From assembly GCF_036906915.1 (NCBI RefSeq), contig NZ_JBAKHX010000013.1, forward strand, positions 71,363 to 135,362: a stretch of DNA of 64,000 nt, in the 5' to 3' direction. Origin of the DNA: Phytohabitans sp036906915. GTDB lineage: Bacteria > Actinomycetota > Actinomycetes > Mycobacteriales > Micromonosporaceae. This document shows, in pieces, positions 25,165 to 32,912 of this stretch (position 1 is the first letter of the stretch; the number at the start of each line of letters is the position of its first letter). The notes under the pieces were generated by a model that was not told the origin of the DNA, ran no database searches, and worked only from the letters and a program-made list of their open reading frames with translations. Both the position numbers and the translations under genes were made by a program.

Positions 25165-26730
25165 ATGAGGCAGATCTTGAACGTCGGACACGTCCTTGCG
25201 GCCGTTCCCACAGCCCGGCTCGTGCAGGGCGATGCCCGCCGGTTGGTCTCAGGCATCACGCACGACTCCCGGCGGGTTGGGCCGGGTGACCTTTTCGTCG
25301 CCATTGCGGGCGAACGCCACGACGCGCGCCGCTTCGTCAATGACGCATTGGCGCGTGGTGCCGCCGGCGTCGTGACGGAGGGTGCGGTCGAGACGCCCCG
25401 CGACACCGTGGTGGTGCGGGTTCCCTCGGCTCGCGCCGCCCTCGCCGATCTGGCAGTCGCTGTGTACGGCAACCCCGCCCAGGCCCTGCGCCTGGTCGGG
25501 GTGACGGGTACGGACGGTAAGACCACGACGACACACATGATTCACGCGGCTCTGGAAGCGGGCGGCCAGCGGACGGGCCGTCTCAGCACTATGGGAATGA
25601 CGACCGGCAACGGCGTGGCGCCGGCCCACTTCGGCTTCACCACTCCCGAGGCGGGTGATCTGCACCGGATGCTGGCCGACATGGTGGCTTCGGGCTGCAC
25701 GGCCGCGGTGACGGAAGTGAGCTCGCACGCGCTGTCGCTGGACCGGGTTCGCGGGTGCGCCTTCGCCGCCGCCGTGTTCACCAACCTCAGCCCCGAGCAT
25801 CTGGACTTCCACGGCTCGATGGAGCACTACCTGGAGGCGAAGGCCAAGCTGTTCGCCATGGTGGCCGAGACCACGCCGGACGGTGTCGGTGTGGTCAACG
25901 CCGACGATCCGGCCTCGGCCGTCATCCGCCGCAGCGGCCCGCAGCGGATCCTGTCGTACGGCATCGAAAACGCGGCGGACGTGATGGCCCGCGACATCAA
26001 GCTCGGGCCGGACAGCAGCAGCTTTACCCTGGTCACCCCCTGGGGCCAGGGGGAGATGGTCTCCGCGATGCCCGGGATGATGAACGTGGCGAACTGGCTC
26101 GCCGCCGCGACCACGGCGATGAGCCTCGGCGTCTCGCTGGACGCGGTCATCGCGGCGGCCGCGGTCACCACGGTCGACGGGCGTCTGCAGAGCATCAACT
26201 GCGGACAGCCGTTCCAGGTGCTGGTCGACTTCGCGCACACGCCGCACGCCCTGGCGACGGTGCTGCGGACGGTGCGCGCCAACACCATGGGACGGTTGAT
26301 GGTGTTGTTCGGCCACTCGGGCGGACGTGACGCGGAGAACCGCCGGCCGATGGGCAGGATCGCCGCCGAGCTCGCGGACGTCGTGATGGTGACGTCCGAC
26401 AATCCGCAGCACGAAGACCCGGCGGAGATCGCGGCCGAGATCGTCGCGGGCACGCGTGAGGCCGACTCGACCTGTGACGTGCAGGTGCGCCTCGACCGTG
26501 GCGCGGCGCTGCGCGCGCTCATCGCGCGGGCGGAGCCCGGTGACACGATCCTGCTCGCCGGCAAGGGCCACGAGGAGTACCAGGTCCTGTCGGACCGGAA
26601 GGTTCTGTGGAGTGACGCCGAGCAGAGCCGCGAGGTGCTGGCCGAGCAGGGGTGGACGTGTGAGGAGGAACGCAACGGGCAGCTGCTGGACCACGGGCAC
26701 GGTGCCGGCATCCGGTGTGGGCAGGCGTGA
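25165..26730 (+). CDS. MurE-like UDP-MurNAc-tripeptide synthetase with altered specificity motif
   Basis: A 521-residue Mur ligase with three domains: uridine-binding (1-105), ATP-binding with GTDGKTTT (115-122), EVSSHAL and carbamylated-Lys segment YLEAKAKLF, and C-terminal (about 340-495). The diamino-acid loop reads DNPQHEDP (412-419). DNPR is the classical meso-diaminopimelate motif and DNPA the Lys motif, so Gln at this position is unusual. VDFAHTPHAL also departs from VDYAHTPDAL. It stands beside a FemAB gene, not in the dcw cluster. I therefore infer a dedicated paralog that adds or edits residue 3 of the stem peptide, not the housekeeping MurE. Confidence 0.8.
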   Translation: MRQILNVGHVLAAVPTARLVQGDARRLVSGITHDSRRVGPGDLFVAIAGERHDARRFVNDALARGAAGVVTEGAVETPRDTVVVRVPSARAALADLAVAVYGNPAQALRLVGVTGTDGKTTTTHMIHAALEAGGQRTGRLSTMGMTTGNGVAPAHFGFTTPEAGDLHRMLADMVASGCTAAVTEVSSHALSLDRVRGCAFAAAVFTNLSPEHLDFHGSMEHYLEAKAKLFAMVAETTPDGVGVVNADDPASAVIRRSGPQRILSYGIENAADVMARDIKLGPDSSSFTLVTPWGQGEMVSAMPGMMNVANWLAAATTAMSLGVSLDAVIAAAAVTTVDGRLQSINCGQPFQVLVDFAHTPHALATVLRTVRANTMGRLMVLFGHSGGRDAENRRPMGRIAAELADVVMVTSDNPQHEDPAEIAAEIVAGTREADSTCDVQVRLDRGAALRALIARAEPGDTILLAGKGHEEYQVLSDRKVLWSDAEQSREVLAEQGWTCEEERNGQLLDHGHGAGIRCGQA

Positions 26731-26905
26731 CCTGACCGGGCGTTGATCCTGTTTGGACAACCGTGGCACGGGGGAGTCGCAGGCTGCGACGTACCGGTCG
26801 GCCGGCTTGCCCGGGACGTCGAGGAGCTGCGCGGCCACCTCGGGCACTTCCCTGGGTGGACCACCCAACTGCGTTCGCCGCAACCGCCGAGGCATTCCGC
26901 GCGAG

Positions 26906-27094
26906 CTATCTGACCCCGGTTTCGTCACCTGACAGGTACGACTGGGCCTGCGGCCAGATGTCGGGGCCGGGTCGAGCGGCGGTCCATGTCGTCGACCTCA
27001 ATCGTCCGCGACCCCGGAAGCGTCGCATGATCGTGACGTGGTCGGGCCGGGCCACGAATCGATGCAGGGCCTGTTCGTCCTGCCAGATCGACAC
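26906..27094 (-). pseudogene. C-terminal fragment of a monooxygenase/DUF3291-like protein
   Basis: The reverse strand gives SIWQDEQALHRFVARPDHVT then IMRRFRGRGRLRSTTWTAAR. This resembles the second half of ABM/DUF3291-type small proteins (SLW.DE.AL..FV....H..IMRR.R.RG.LRS..W). Its upstream half is absent, because the sequence switches to a TetR gene at about 27100. No other gene is visible between 26731 and 27037. Confidence 0.5.
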
Positions 27095-27622
27095 CGATCC
27101 GCATCTACCCTGCAGGGGCTTCTGACGATCGGCCGGCTGGCCACCGACCTCGGCGTGAGCAAGAGCGGGCTGTTCGGCTACTTCGGTTCCAAGGAGGAGC
27201 TTCAGCTCGCCACCATCCGCATCGCGACGGGCGTCTATCTCGACGAGGTCATCCAGCCCGCGCTGGCCGTGCCGCCGGGCCGGGCGCGGGTGCGCCAGCT
27301 GTGCGAGAACTGGTTGAGCTACTCGCAGCGGCGGGTCTTCCCCGGCGGCTGCTTCTTCTTCGCGGTCACCGCGGAGTTCGATGCCCGCCCGGGCCGGGTG
27401 CGGGACGCCGTCGCCGGGGCCAGCCAGGACTGGACCCGCCTCATGGCGCGGACCATCGAAGACGCCCGCCAGCTCGGCGAGCTGCCCGGCGACACCGACG
27501 CCGACCAGCTCGCCTTCGAGCTCATCGCCTTCCTGGAGACCGCCAACGCCATCTCCCTACTGCACGACGATCCAAGCGCCTACGAGCGAGCCCGAACCGC
27601 CGTTCGCAAACACCTCGAATGA
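27038..27622 (+). CDS. TetR family regulator, N-terminus truncated and replaced
   Basis: From about residue 28 on the protein is a normal TetR member: LTIGRLATDLGVSKSGLFGY then FGSKEELQLATIRIA (helix-turn-helix) and a C-terminal ligand domain with PGGCFFFAVTAEFDARPGRV (TetR_C_33-like). The first DNA-binding helix that should precede LTIGRLA is missing. The 27 residues before it are the antisense of a monooxygenase-like fragment. Either a shortened protein is made or, more likely, the gene is damaged by a recombination event. DNA binding should be impaired. Confidence 0.6.
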   Translation: MVGPGHESMQGLFVLPDRHRSASTLQGLLTIGRLATDLGVSKSGLFGYFGSKEELQLATIRIATGVYLDEVIQPALAVPPGRARVRQLCENWLSYSQRRVFPGGCFFFAVTAEFDARPGRVRDAVAGASQDWTRLMARTIEDARQLGELPGDTDADQLAFELIAFLETANAISLLHDDPSAYERARTAVRKHLE

Positions 27623-27951
27623 GCAGTGCGGACGCCTATCGGATGGACGCGAACCAGCCGGTCGCGCTGTTCAGCGCCGACCTGCACACCATCTGGCTCA
27701 GCCCGGCGGCGCTCAAGCTGATCGGCTCCGACCACGCCACCGGCGTACTGGTCGAGAGCGACTGCTACCAGGCGACCTCCGCGCTGCCGCCCAACCCACC
27801 TACTCCCGTGATCAGGGCGTCCCTCAAGCCGATAGGGCAACTTGAGGGACGCCCTGATCACGGGCTCAGTACAGGCCGGTGCACTGCCATTCGGGTGAAC
27901 CGCCGACCTGGGTGTCCTGGCACGCCTTGTAGAGCAGGCCGGCGTCGTTGA
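27619..27951 (+). CDS. Short open frame coupled to the TetR gene, doubtful
   Basis: ATG 27619 overlaps the TetR stop (ATGA). The first 60 codons have a protein-like composition (DANQPVALFSADLHTIWLS, IGSDHATGVLVE), but the frame then runs through a perfect terminator hairpin and antisense to the DUF2690 gene. I recognise no family. It may be a gene whose 3' end was lost when the hairpin arrived, or non-coding. Confidence 0.3.
   Translation: MSSADAYRMDANQPVALFSADLHTIWLSPAALKLIGSDHATGVLVESDCYQATSALPPNPPTPVIRASLKPIGQLEGRPDHGLSTGRCTAIRVNRRPGCPGTPCRAGRRR
27805..27864. terminator. 24-bp perfect hairpin, bidirectional terminator
   Basis: Bases 27805-27828 are the perfect reverse complement of 27841-27864, with a 12-base loop. 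The arms begin CCCGTGATCAGGG. It ends one base before the TGA of the minus-strand DUF2690 gene and follows the TetR unit, so it can terminate both. A stem of this length and perfection is more than termination needs and may mark a small mobile palindrome. Confidence 0.8.
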
Positions 27952-28495
27952 GCATCGCCGTCCAGACCTTGATCCGGCTGTTCTGACCCCAGGCGTACAC
28001 CGCGTTGCGGTAGGCGCCGTTGCCCCAGTACCCGAAGCCGGCGAAGTTGACATAACAGCAGCCCCGCGTCCAGGCGGTGCGGCATCGCGGGCTGTAGCGA
28101 AGTTCCACCGTGGAGTTGCCATTGTTCAGGGTCTTCGGCGAGAAGGCGTCGTTGGCGCAGAGATAGGTGTGGCCGTTCATGCCGAGCACCCCGTACGAAT
28201 TCGGGTCCTTGCCGTCACACACGAACCCGCAGGGGTCCGACGACGCCGCGGAGGCCAGCAGCGCCTGGAATGCCGCCGGGTCGACGACGGTCTCGGTGTA
28301 GCCGTTGGCCAGCCGGTAGGTGCGGGCCGGCAGCACCTTGCCGTCGTCGGAGCGGATCGTGGTCGTCCGCAGTAACGTCTTCCCGTCGGGGGCCGCTGCC
28401 GCGGCCGGGCTGGTCAGGGCTGGTACGGCGGTCAGCGCCAACAGCAGCAGGACCGCGGTCACGGTCCGGGTGAGCAGTGTCGTCGAGCGTCGCAT
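27866..28495 (-). CDS. Secreted DUF2690 (YjfA-like) protein
   Basis: A 209-residue exported protein. The signal peptide is TVTAVLLLLALTAVPAL with cleavage near AAAAA (about residue 35). The mature part has DPCGFVCDGKDP, TYLCANDA, VELRYSPRCRTAWTRGCC and W.CTGLY at the end. Paired Cys around a VELRYS.RC..AW core match the DUF2690 family of secreted actinobacterial proteins (B. subtilis YjfA relatives). Eight Cys suggest four disulfides. Extracellular role unknown. Confidence 0.82.
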   Translation of the reverse strand: MRRSTTLLTRTVTAVLLLLALTAVPALTSPAAAAAPDGKTLLRTTTIRSDDGKVLPARTYRLANGYTETVVDPAAFQALLASAASSDPCGFVCDGKDPNSYGVLGMNGHTYLCANDAFSPKTLNNGNSTVELRYSPRCRTAWTRGCCYVNFAGFGYWGNGAYRNAVYAWGQNSRIKVWTAMLNDAGLLYKACQDTQVGGSPEWQCTGLY

Positions 28496-28560
28496 CTGTC
28501 CTCCAGGTGTACGCGGATTCGGTGCGGCTCATCCTGCGGATCGCCACGACATGGTCACCA

Positions 28561-28586
28561 CACCTTTCAGGCACGCCTGAAAGGTG
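28561..28586. repeat. 12-bp dyad upstream of the DUF2690 gene
   Basis: CACCTTTCAGGC (28561-28572) and GCCTGAAAGGTG (28575-28586) are perfect inverted repeats with only two bases between them. They lie 65-90 bases upstream of the DUF2690 start. This may be an operator for a dimeric regulator. The surrounding gap 28496-28874 has otherwise only an unconvincing open frame ending RKARALLRPR. Confidence 0.45.
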
Positions 28587-28874
28587 TCGTGCCGGCCACC
28601 TCCCGCGGCGGATGCTCGTGTCACGCCGAGCGAAGGAAGGACATCACTGCGAGGGCACCGTCGTCTGGGGCGGTGACCTCACCCCGGGGACGGCGTCACA
28701 CTTCCACCTGGTGGCGGGGTCCGACGACCGTACCTTCGCCCGGGTCGCCGCGCGGCTGGACACCACCGCGCAGGCCGCCTCTCGCCGGCAGACCGCCGGC
28801 CGGGTCGCCGACCCCACCACGCCGGACCGCCTCCGCAAGGCCCGCGCGCTGCTCCGCCCGCGTTGACGCGCCGC

Positions 28875-29831
28875 TCAACCGGCATCGAGAAGGGCCGTAC
28901 CCAGCGGCGTGAGGGTGTGCAGGACGGCCCTGCCGGCCCGGGTCGTGCGGATCAGGCGCGCCTCGCGCAGGACCGCCGTGTGCTGGCTTATCGACCCCGC
29001 GCTCACCCCGACCAGGCGGGCCAGGTCGGTGGTCGTGCGCCCGTCGCCGATCGTCTCCAGCACCAGGGCCCTCGTGTACCCGATCAGCGACATCACGCCT
29101 GTGCGTGCGTCGGCGTCGTGCCGCATGTCGTGCTCGACCGGATAGACCAGCACCGGCGGCAGCGAGTCGTCGTGCAGGAAGTCCGGTGTGCCCCATGACA
29201 GGTAGGACGGCACCAGGAGCAGACCCCGGCCGTCCAGGCGCAGCGACTGCTCGTACGGTACGTCGACCTCCAGCACCGGCGGCGCCCAGCACATCATCGG
29301 CCGGAAACTGCGCAGTAGCCCCTCGCTGCCCTCGTCGAGCAGCACCCGCGCGCGCCGGGCCCGGTCGGCGTCCACCTGCGCGCGGGCCTGCGTCCAGAAC
29401 GGCGCCACCACCGCCTCGTACTGCGACCGCACCGCGTCGGCCAGCAGTTCACGGGCCTGCCGGTCGCCGTCGGCCAGCTGGCGCATCCAGGACGGCGCCG
29501 GCCCGCCCAGCCTGGCCAGGTGGGTCAGCTCGCCGCGCAGCCGGTGAGTCGGGGTGGAGCGCAGGGCGTCGAGCGCTGCCGGCATGCCCAGCTCGCCCTC
29601 CGCCGGGGTGAGAAAGTCCGGGAAGTACGCGTTGCGGATCAGGGCCTGCAACACGTCGAGGTCGGCACGGCGGCAGGCGCGGACGGCGTGCCCGTGCCAG
29701 CGCCCGAAGATCAGTTCGGGACCCGGCCGGCGTATTCGGAACACGCTGAGGACGGTCTCCCACAATGGGTCCGGCTCCCGCGCGATCCGGACCCGACCGA
29801 TGTCTTCCGCGGTGAAATGAATGCGCAACAC
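28875..29831 (-). CDS. ArsR-like winged-helix transcriptional regulator
   Basis: A 318-residue regulator. The N-terminal two thirds form an uncharacterised helical domain starting LRIHFTAEDIGRVRIAREPD. The C-terminal winged helix (about 235-315) has ALVLETIGDGRTTTDLARLV, GVSAGSISQHTAVLREARLI and the wing TTRAGRAVLHTLTPLG. This architecture is common in actinobacteria and usually autoregulates. GTG 29831 (next codon TTG) is chosen because LRIHFT starts the conserved region. No obvious target gene is beside it. Confidence 0.8.
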   Translation of the reverse strand: MLRIHFTAEDIGRVRIAREPDPLWETVLSVFRIRRPGPELIFGRWHGHAVRACRRADLDVLQALIRNAYFPDFLTPAEGELGMPAALDALRSTPTHRLRGELTHLARLGGPAPSWMRQLADGDRQARELLADAVRSQYEAVVAPFWTQARAQVDADRARRARVLLDEGSEGLLRSFRPMMCWAPPVLEVDVPYEQSLRLDGRGLLLVPSYLSWGTPDFLHDDSLPPVLVYPVEHDMRHDADARTGVMSLIGYTRALVLETIGDGRTTTDLARLVGVSAGSISQHTAVLREARLIRTTRAGRAVLHTLTPLGTALLDAG

Positions 29832-29934
29832 GTCAGCCCCCGTCGACGCCCGCCGGCTCACGCTCGTGCGGCCAGTGTATGGCCCGGTGTCGATTCGTCC
29901 AGCGTCGGCGGCGTCCGCGTGCTAGGGCGCCGTA

Positions 29935-30108
29935 CTAGTCGTCGTCATCGTCGTCGTCATCGTCCTGGTCACCGCCCGGGCACGCGGTCAGTCCCATCAG
30001 GGCGGTCGTCGCGCCGGCCGCCAGTAGGACCCGGCCGAAGAAGGCGCGTCGAGCGATCGCGGTGCCGGCGCCCGGGCTGTCGTCAGCGTTGCGTTGCGAG
30101 TCGTCCAT
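29935..30108 (-). CDS. Tiny Tat-type lipoprotein with nine-Asp tail
   Basis: A 57-residue product. A polar N-terminus (MDDSQRNADD) leads to a twin-arginine-like motif ARRAFFGR and the hydrophobic stretch VLLAAGATTALMGL. The lipobox LTAC follows, with lipidated Cys about residue 45. After it come only PGGDQ and nine Asp residues to the stop. A lipid-anchored poly-Asp peptide would be strongly acidic and could bind cations at the outer membrane face. The Asp codons alternate GAC and GAT, arguing against simple slippage. Function unknown. Confidence 0.6.
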   Translation of the reverse strand: MDDSQRNADDSPGAGTAIARRAFFGRVLLAAGATTALMGLTACPGGDQDDDDDDDDD

Positions 30109-30175
30109 CCGAGCATTCTGGCAGCGAACAGGGTGCGTGGCTCCTCGATCAGGCCGTCGCAGCCGTGGCAGCTGA

Positions 30176-30409
30176 CTCAGGGCTTCGACGGCGCAGAGGT
30201 TCGAGACCACGGCTGCCAGCGAGCCGGTCCGGATTCGCGAGTGGAGCGGCCGGCTGATACCGGAGAACGGTCAGCTCTTCCTGACCCTGCCTGACGATGT
30301 CGAGGTGTTTGTCCAACTGGACGACGCGTCCGGTGACGAGATCGTCCAGGTCATCGAGGAGTTCGACTTTGGAGCGTGGCCGGACATGAGCTGGGTGGGC
30401 GGGCGGTGA
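30176..30409 (+). pseudogene. Coding-like fragment without a start codon
   Basis: The frame from 30176 to TGA 30409 reads EPVRIREWSGRLIPENGQLF then LTLPDDVEVFVQLDDASGDE and ends FDFGAWPDMSWVGGR. It looks like a real acidic protein end, but an in-frame TGA closes the frame at 30173-30175 and there is no ATG, GTG or TTG before the conserved-looking part. It may be a relic or a gene whose start was lost. The rest of the gap to 30695 is relatively AT-richer and presumably holds the protease promoter. Confidence 0.4.
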
Positions 30410-30695
30410 GGTCGCATGATCGGCGCCCGGTACTCCACATTCGTCTATCTTGACGAGCATCGATGAATGACGGATCGTTCGGTGCTTGGCGGGCTCGCGC
30501 CGTTAGCCATTATCGATGCCTGTGAGTATCAGACGGTAGGCCAGAGCCTCGATGTCAGTCAATGGCTGGCTCCATGGCCAAGTGAAACGATCCGTAGAGC
30601 CGCTGTCGTCCTAAAGGTTCCTGAGAATTCCCTTAGAAACCGATCTGCTCCTGTTGTCAGTCCGTACCTACCGTCGACTGAGAGGAGTGGATTGA

Positions 30696-32156
30696 ATGAT
30701 CGCGCGACGTTTGACCACGCGCAGAGCTGTCATCGCGGCGGCCGTCCTGGCCACCGTGGCTGCCGGAACGGCGATCACCCTCAGCGCCAACGCCGGCACC
30801 AACGCTGACGGTGACGCCCCCGCGGCCAGTACGCCACGCGTGCCGGAGGAGATGCGCGCCGCGCTGCGGCGCGACCTGTCACTGACCGACGCGCAGCTCG
30901 ACGCCCGCCTGCGCCGTGAGGCGTGGGCCGCGCAGACCGCGCGCGCACTGCGCGGGACGCTCGGCGACGAGTACGCCGGCGCCTGGCTCACCGGCGGCCA
31001 GCAGCTCACCGTCGCGGTCACCGACCGCGCCCTCACCGACGAGGTACGGGCGACCGGTGCGCAGGCGGCCGTGGTGGACCGTAGCGCGAGCGAGCTGAGC
31101 ACGGTCAAGCGGGCCTTGGACCGCCGCTCCGGCGCCGCCTCCGCGAGCGTCACCGGCTGGTACATCGACCCCGCGACCAACACGGTGGTGGTGCGAGCCG
31201 CCGCCGGGCGGACCTCGGCCGCCCGCACGTTCGTCCGTAACGCGGGCGTGGACGCGAGCGACGTGCGCGTGCTCGCCGAAGGTGCCACGCCGCGGCTGCT
31301 GAACAGGCCCAAGGGCGAACCCACCGACCCGCCCGAGGACACCGCGGCTCCCGAAGACCCCGATGAGACGGCACCGCCGGAGCAGACAGCACCACCCGAG
31401 CAGACCGAAGCCCCGCAGGAGCCGACCGACCCGGACGCGCAGGCCCTGCGCGGCGGTGCGCCGTACATCATCGGAGGCCAGGCGGTCTGTTCGGTCGGGT
31501 TCGCCGTGGAGGGTGGCTTCGTCAGCGCCGGCCACTGCGGTGACGAGGGCGACGCCACGGCTGCAGAGGTCGGCCAGGAACTGGTCGCGCTCGGCGAGTT
31601 CCAGGCGTCCCAGTTCCCCGGCAGCGACTTCTCCTTCGTCGCTACCGGCGACGGCTTCGCACCGGTCGGCGAGGTGAACAGCTTCGGCGGCGAGAACGCC
31701 GGAGCGGCGGATCTTGGCGCGCCGCTGACGGTCGCCGGCTCGCAGGAGGCGGTCGTGGGCACGGCGGTGTGCAAGTTCGGCCAGACGACCGGCGCGAGCT
31801 GCGGCGAGATCCAGGCCCTCAACGTCACGGTGAACTTCGCGGACCCCGAGAACGTCGCCCAGACAGTCGCGGTCGGCGGCCTGATCGGCACCGACGTGTG
31901 CGCCGAGCCGGGCGACTCCGGCGGTTCCCTGCTCGCCGGTGACCAGGCCCAGGGCGTGGTCTCGGGCGGATCTGGAAACTGCCAGCAGGGCGGCGAGACG
32001 TTCTTCCAGCCGGTGAACGAGATCCTCGAGACCCTGAACCTGACCCTGCTCACCGCCGCCGGAGCCGGCGGCGAGGACGCGGGCGCCGACGAAGAAGCGG
32101 GTGCTGAACAGGACGCTGGCACGGACGAGGAAGCGGGCCAGAACGCCAACCAGTAA
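30696..32156 (+). CDS. Secreted alpha-lytic/streptogrisin-type serine protease (S1 family)
   Basis: A 486-residue preproprotease. The signal peptide (about 1-33) is followed by an alpha-lytic-type propeptide (about 50-205), a Pro/Glu/Thr linker (206-248), and the protease from about 253. Catalytic His280 is in SAGHCG, Asp311 in PGSDFSFV and Ser408 in EPGDSGGS. Cys265/281 and Cys402/423 are likely disulfides. A 40-residue Ala/Gly/Glu/Asp tail ends the protein. Clear GAGAGGAG precedes ATG 30696, and a very strong terminator follows. Function: extracellular protein degradation after autoprocessing. Confidence 0.92.
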   Translation: MIARRLTTRRAVIAAAVLATVAAGTAITLSANAGTNADGDAPAASTPRVPEEMRAALRRDLSLTDAQLDARLRREAWAAQTARALRGTLGDEYAGAWLTGGQQLTVAVTDRALTDEVRATGAQAAVVDRSASELSTVKRALDRRSGAASASVTGWYIDPATNTVVVRAAAGRTSAARTFVRNAGVDASDVRVLAEGATPRLLNRPKGEPTDPPEDTAAPEDPDETAPPEQTAPPEQTEAPQEPTDPDAQALRGGAPYIIGGQAVCSVGFAVEGGFVSAGHCGDEGDATAAEVGQELVALGEFQASQFPGSDFSFVATGDGFAPVGEVNSFGGENAGAADLGAPLTVAGSQEAVVGTAVCKFGQTTGASCGEIQALNVTVNFADPENVAQTVAVGGLIGTDVCAEPGDSGGSLLAGDQAQGVVSGGSGNCQQGGETFFQPVNEILETLNLTLLTAAGAGGEDAGADEEAGAEQDAGTDEEAGQNANQ

Positions 32157-32168
32157 CCCGAGCACCAA

Positions 32169-32207
32169 GTGGTTCGGCCCCCGGGCGACGCCCGGGGGCC
32201 GAACCAC
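32169..32207 (+). terminator. Strong terminator after the protease gene
   Basis: An 18-bp perfect stem (32169-32186 with 32190-32207) closed by a three-base GAC loop, starting 12 bases after the stop. The stem is GC-rich (GGTTCGGCCCCCGGGC). Confidence 0.85.
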
Positions 32208-32318
32208 GTCGGCCAGCGACGACCGTACGTGACCGTCCGATCGGCGACACTCCCGGGCCCAGCGTGGCCTTCGGCGCGCACTATCGGGCAACACGAATCT
32301 TGGGAACGGGAGCTGGGG

Positions 32319-32897
32319 ATGGACGGTGGCGTCGGACTGGGCCTCGTGGGTGGGCTGTTCTGCCTGCTCGCTGTGGTTGTCGTCGGGTGGGCGGTGGTCA
32401 CGTACAACCGGCTGGTGCGCCAGCGCAACCAGGTCCAGGCGTCCTGGGCGCAGATCGACGTGCAGCTCAAGCGCCGTTACGACCTGATACCCAACCTGGT
32501 GGAGACGGTGAAGGGGTACGCGGCACACGAACGGGGCACCCTGGACGCCGTGGTCGTGGCCCGAAACGGCGCGATGACGGCCACCCAGGCACGCATCGGC
32601 GAGCGCGCCGTCGCGGAAGACATGTTGAGCCAGGCGCTGGGCAGGCTGTTCGCCCTCGCCGAGGCGTACCCGGACCTGAAGGCCAATCAGAACTTCGCCG
32701 CCCTGCAGGGCGAGCTGGCCAACACCGAAGACAAGATCGCGTACGCCCGGCAGTTCTACAACAGCGCCGTGCAGACCCTCAACACCAGCGTGCAGTCGCT
32801 GCCCACGAACGTGATCGCGGGCGTCGGCGGGTTTCGGGTGACGGAGTACTTCGAGGCGGCCGGCGGCGAGCGCGGCCCGGTCCAGGTCCGCTTTTAA
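32319..32897 (+). CDS. LemA family protein
   Basis: A 192-residue LemA protein. An N-terminal membrane helix (about 6-27) is followed by a four-helix bundle with the hallmark YNRLVRQRNQVQASWAQIDV then QLKRRYDLIPNLVETVKGYA and YPDLKANQNFAALQGELANT. ATG 32319 lies after GGGAGCTGGGG. LemA proteins face outward from the membrane; their role is unclear. It is followed 15 bases later by a DUF2207-like gene, a well-known genomic pairing, and heads a six-gene same-strand block. Confidence 0.9.
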   Translation: MDGGVGLGLVGGLFCLLAVVVVGWAVVTYNRLVRQRNQVQASWAQIDVQLKRRYDLIPNLVETVKGYAAHERGTLDAVVVARNGAMTATQARIGERAVAEDMLSQALGRLFALAEAYPDLKANQNFAALQGELANTEDKIAYARQFYNSAVQTLNTSVQSLPTNVIAGVGGFRVTEYFEAAGGERGPVQVRF

Positions 32898-32912
32898 GGG
32901 TCGGGGCGGTCG

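Noticed and set aside
25085..25165. tRNA-like GGTTCAAAC motif before the MurE-like gene
   Set aside because: No acceptor stem or anticodon arm can be paired around it.
26731..26905. Possible extra gene after the MurE-like gene
   Set aside because: Several open frames on both strands but no motif, start and binding site together; only the monooxygenase-like scrap further on is recognisable.
28592..28866. Open frame ending RKARALLRPR between the DUF2690 and ArsR-like genes
   Set aside because: No recognisable homology or binding site and Arg/Ala-rich composition typical of noncoding GC-rich frames.
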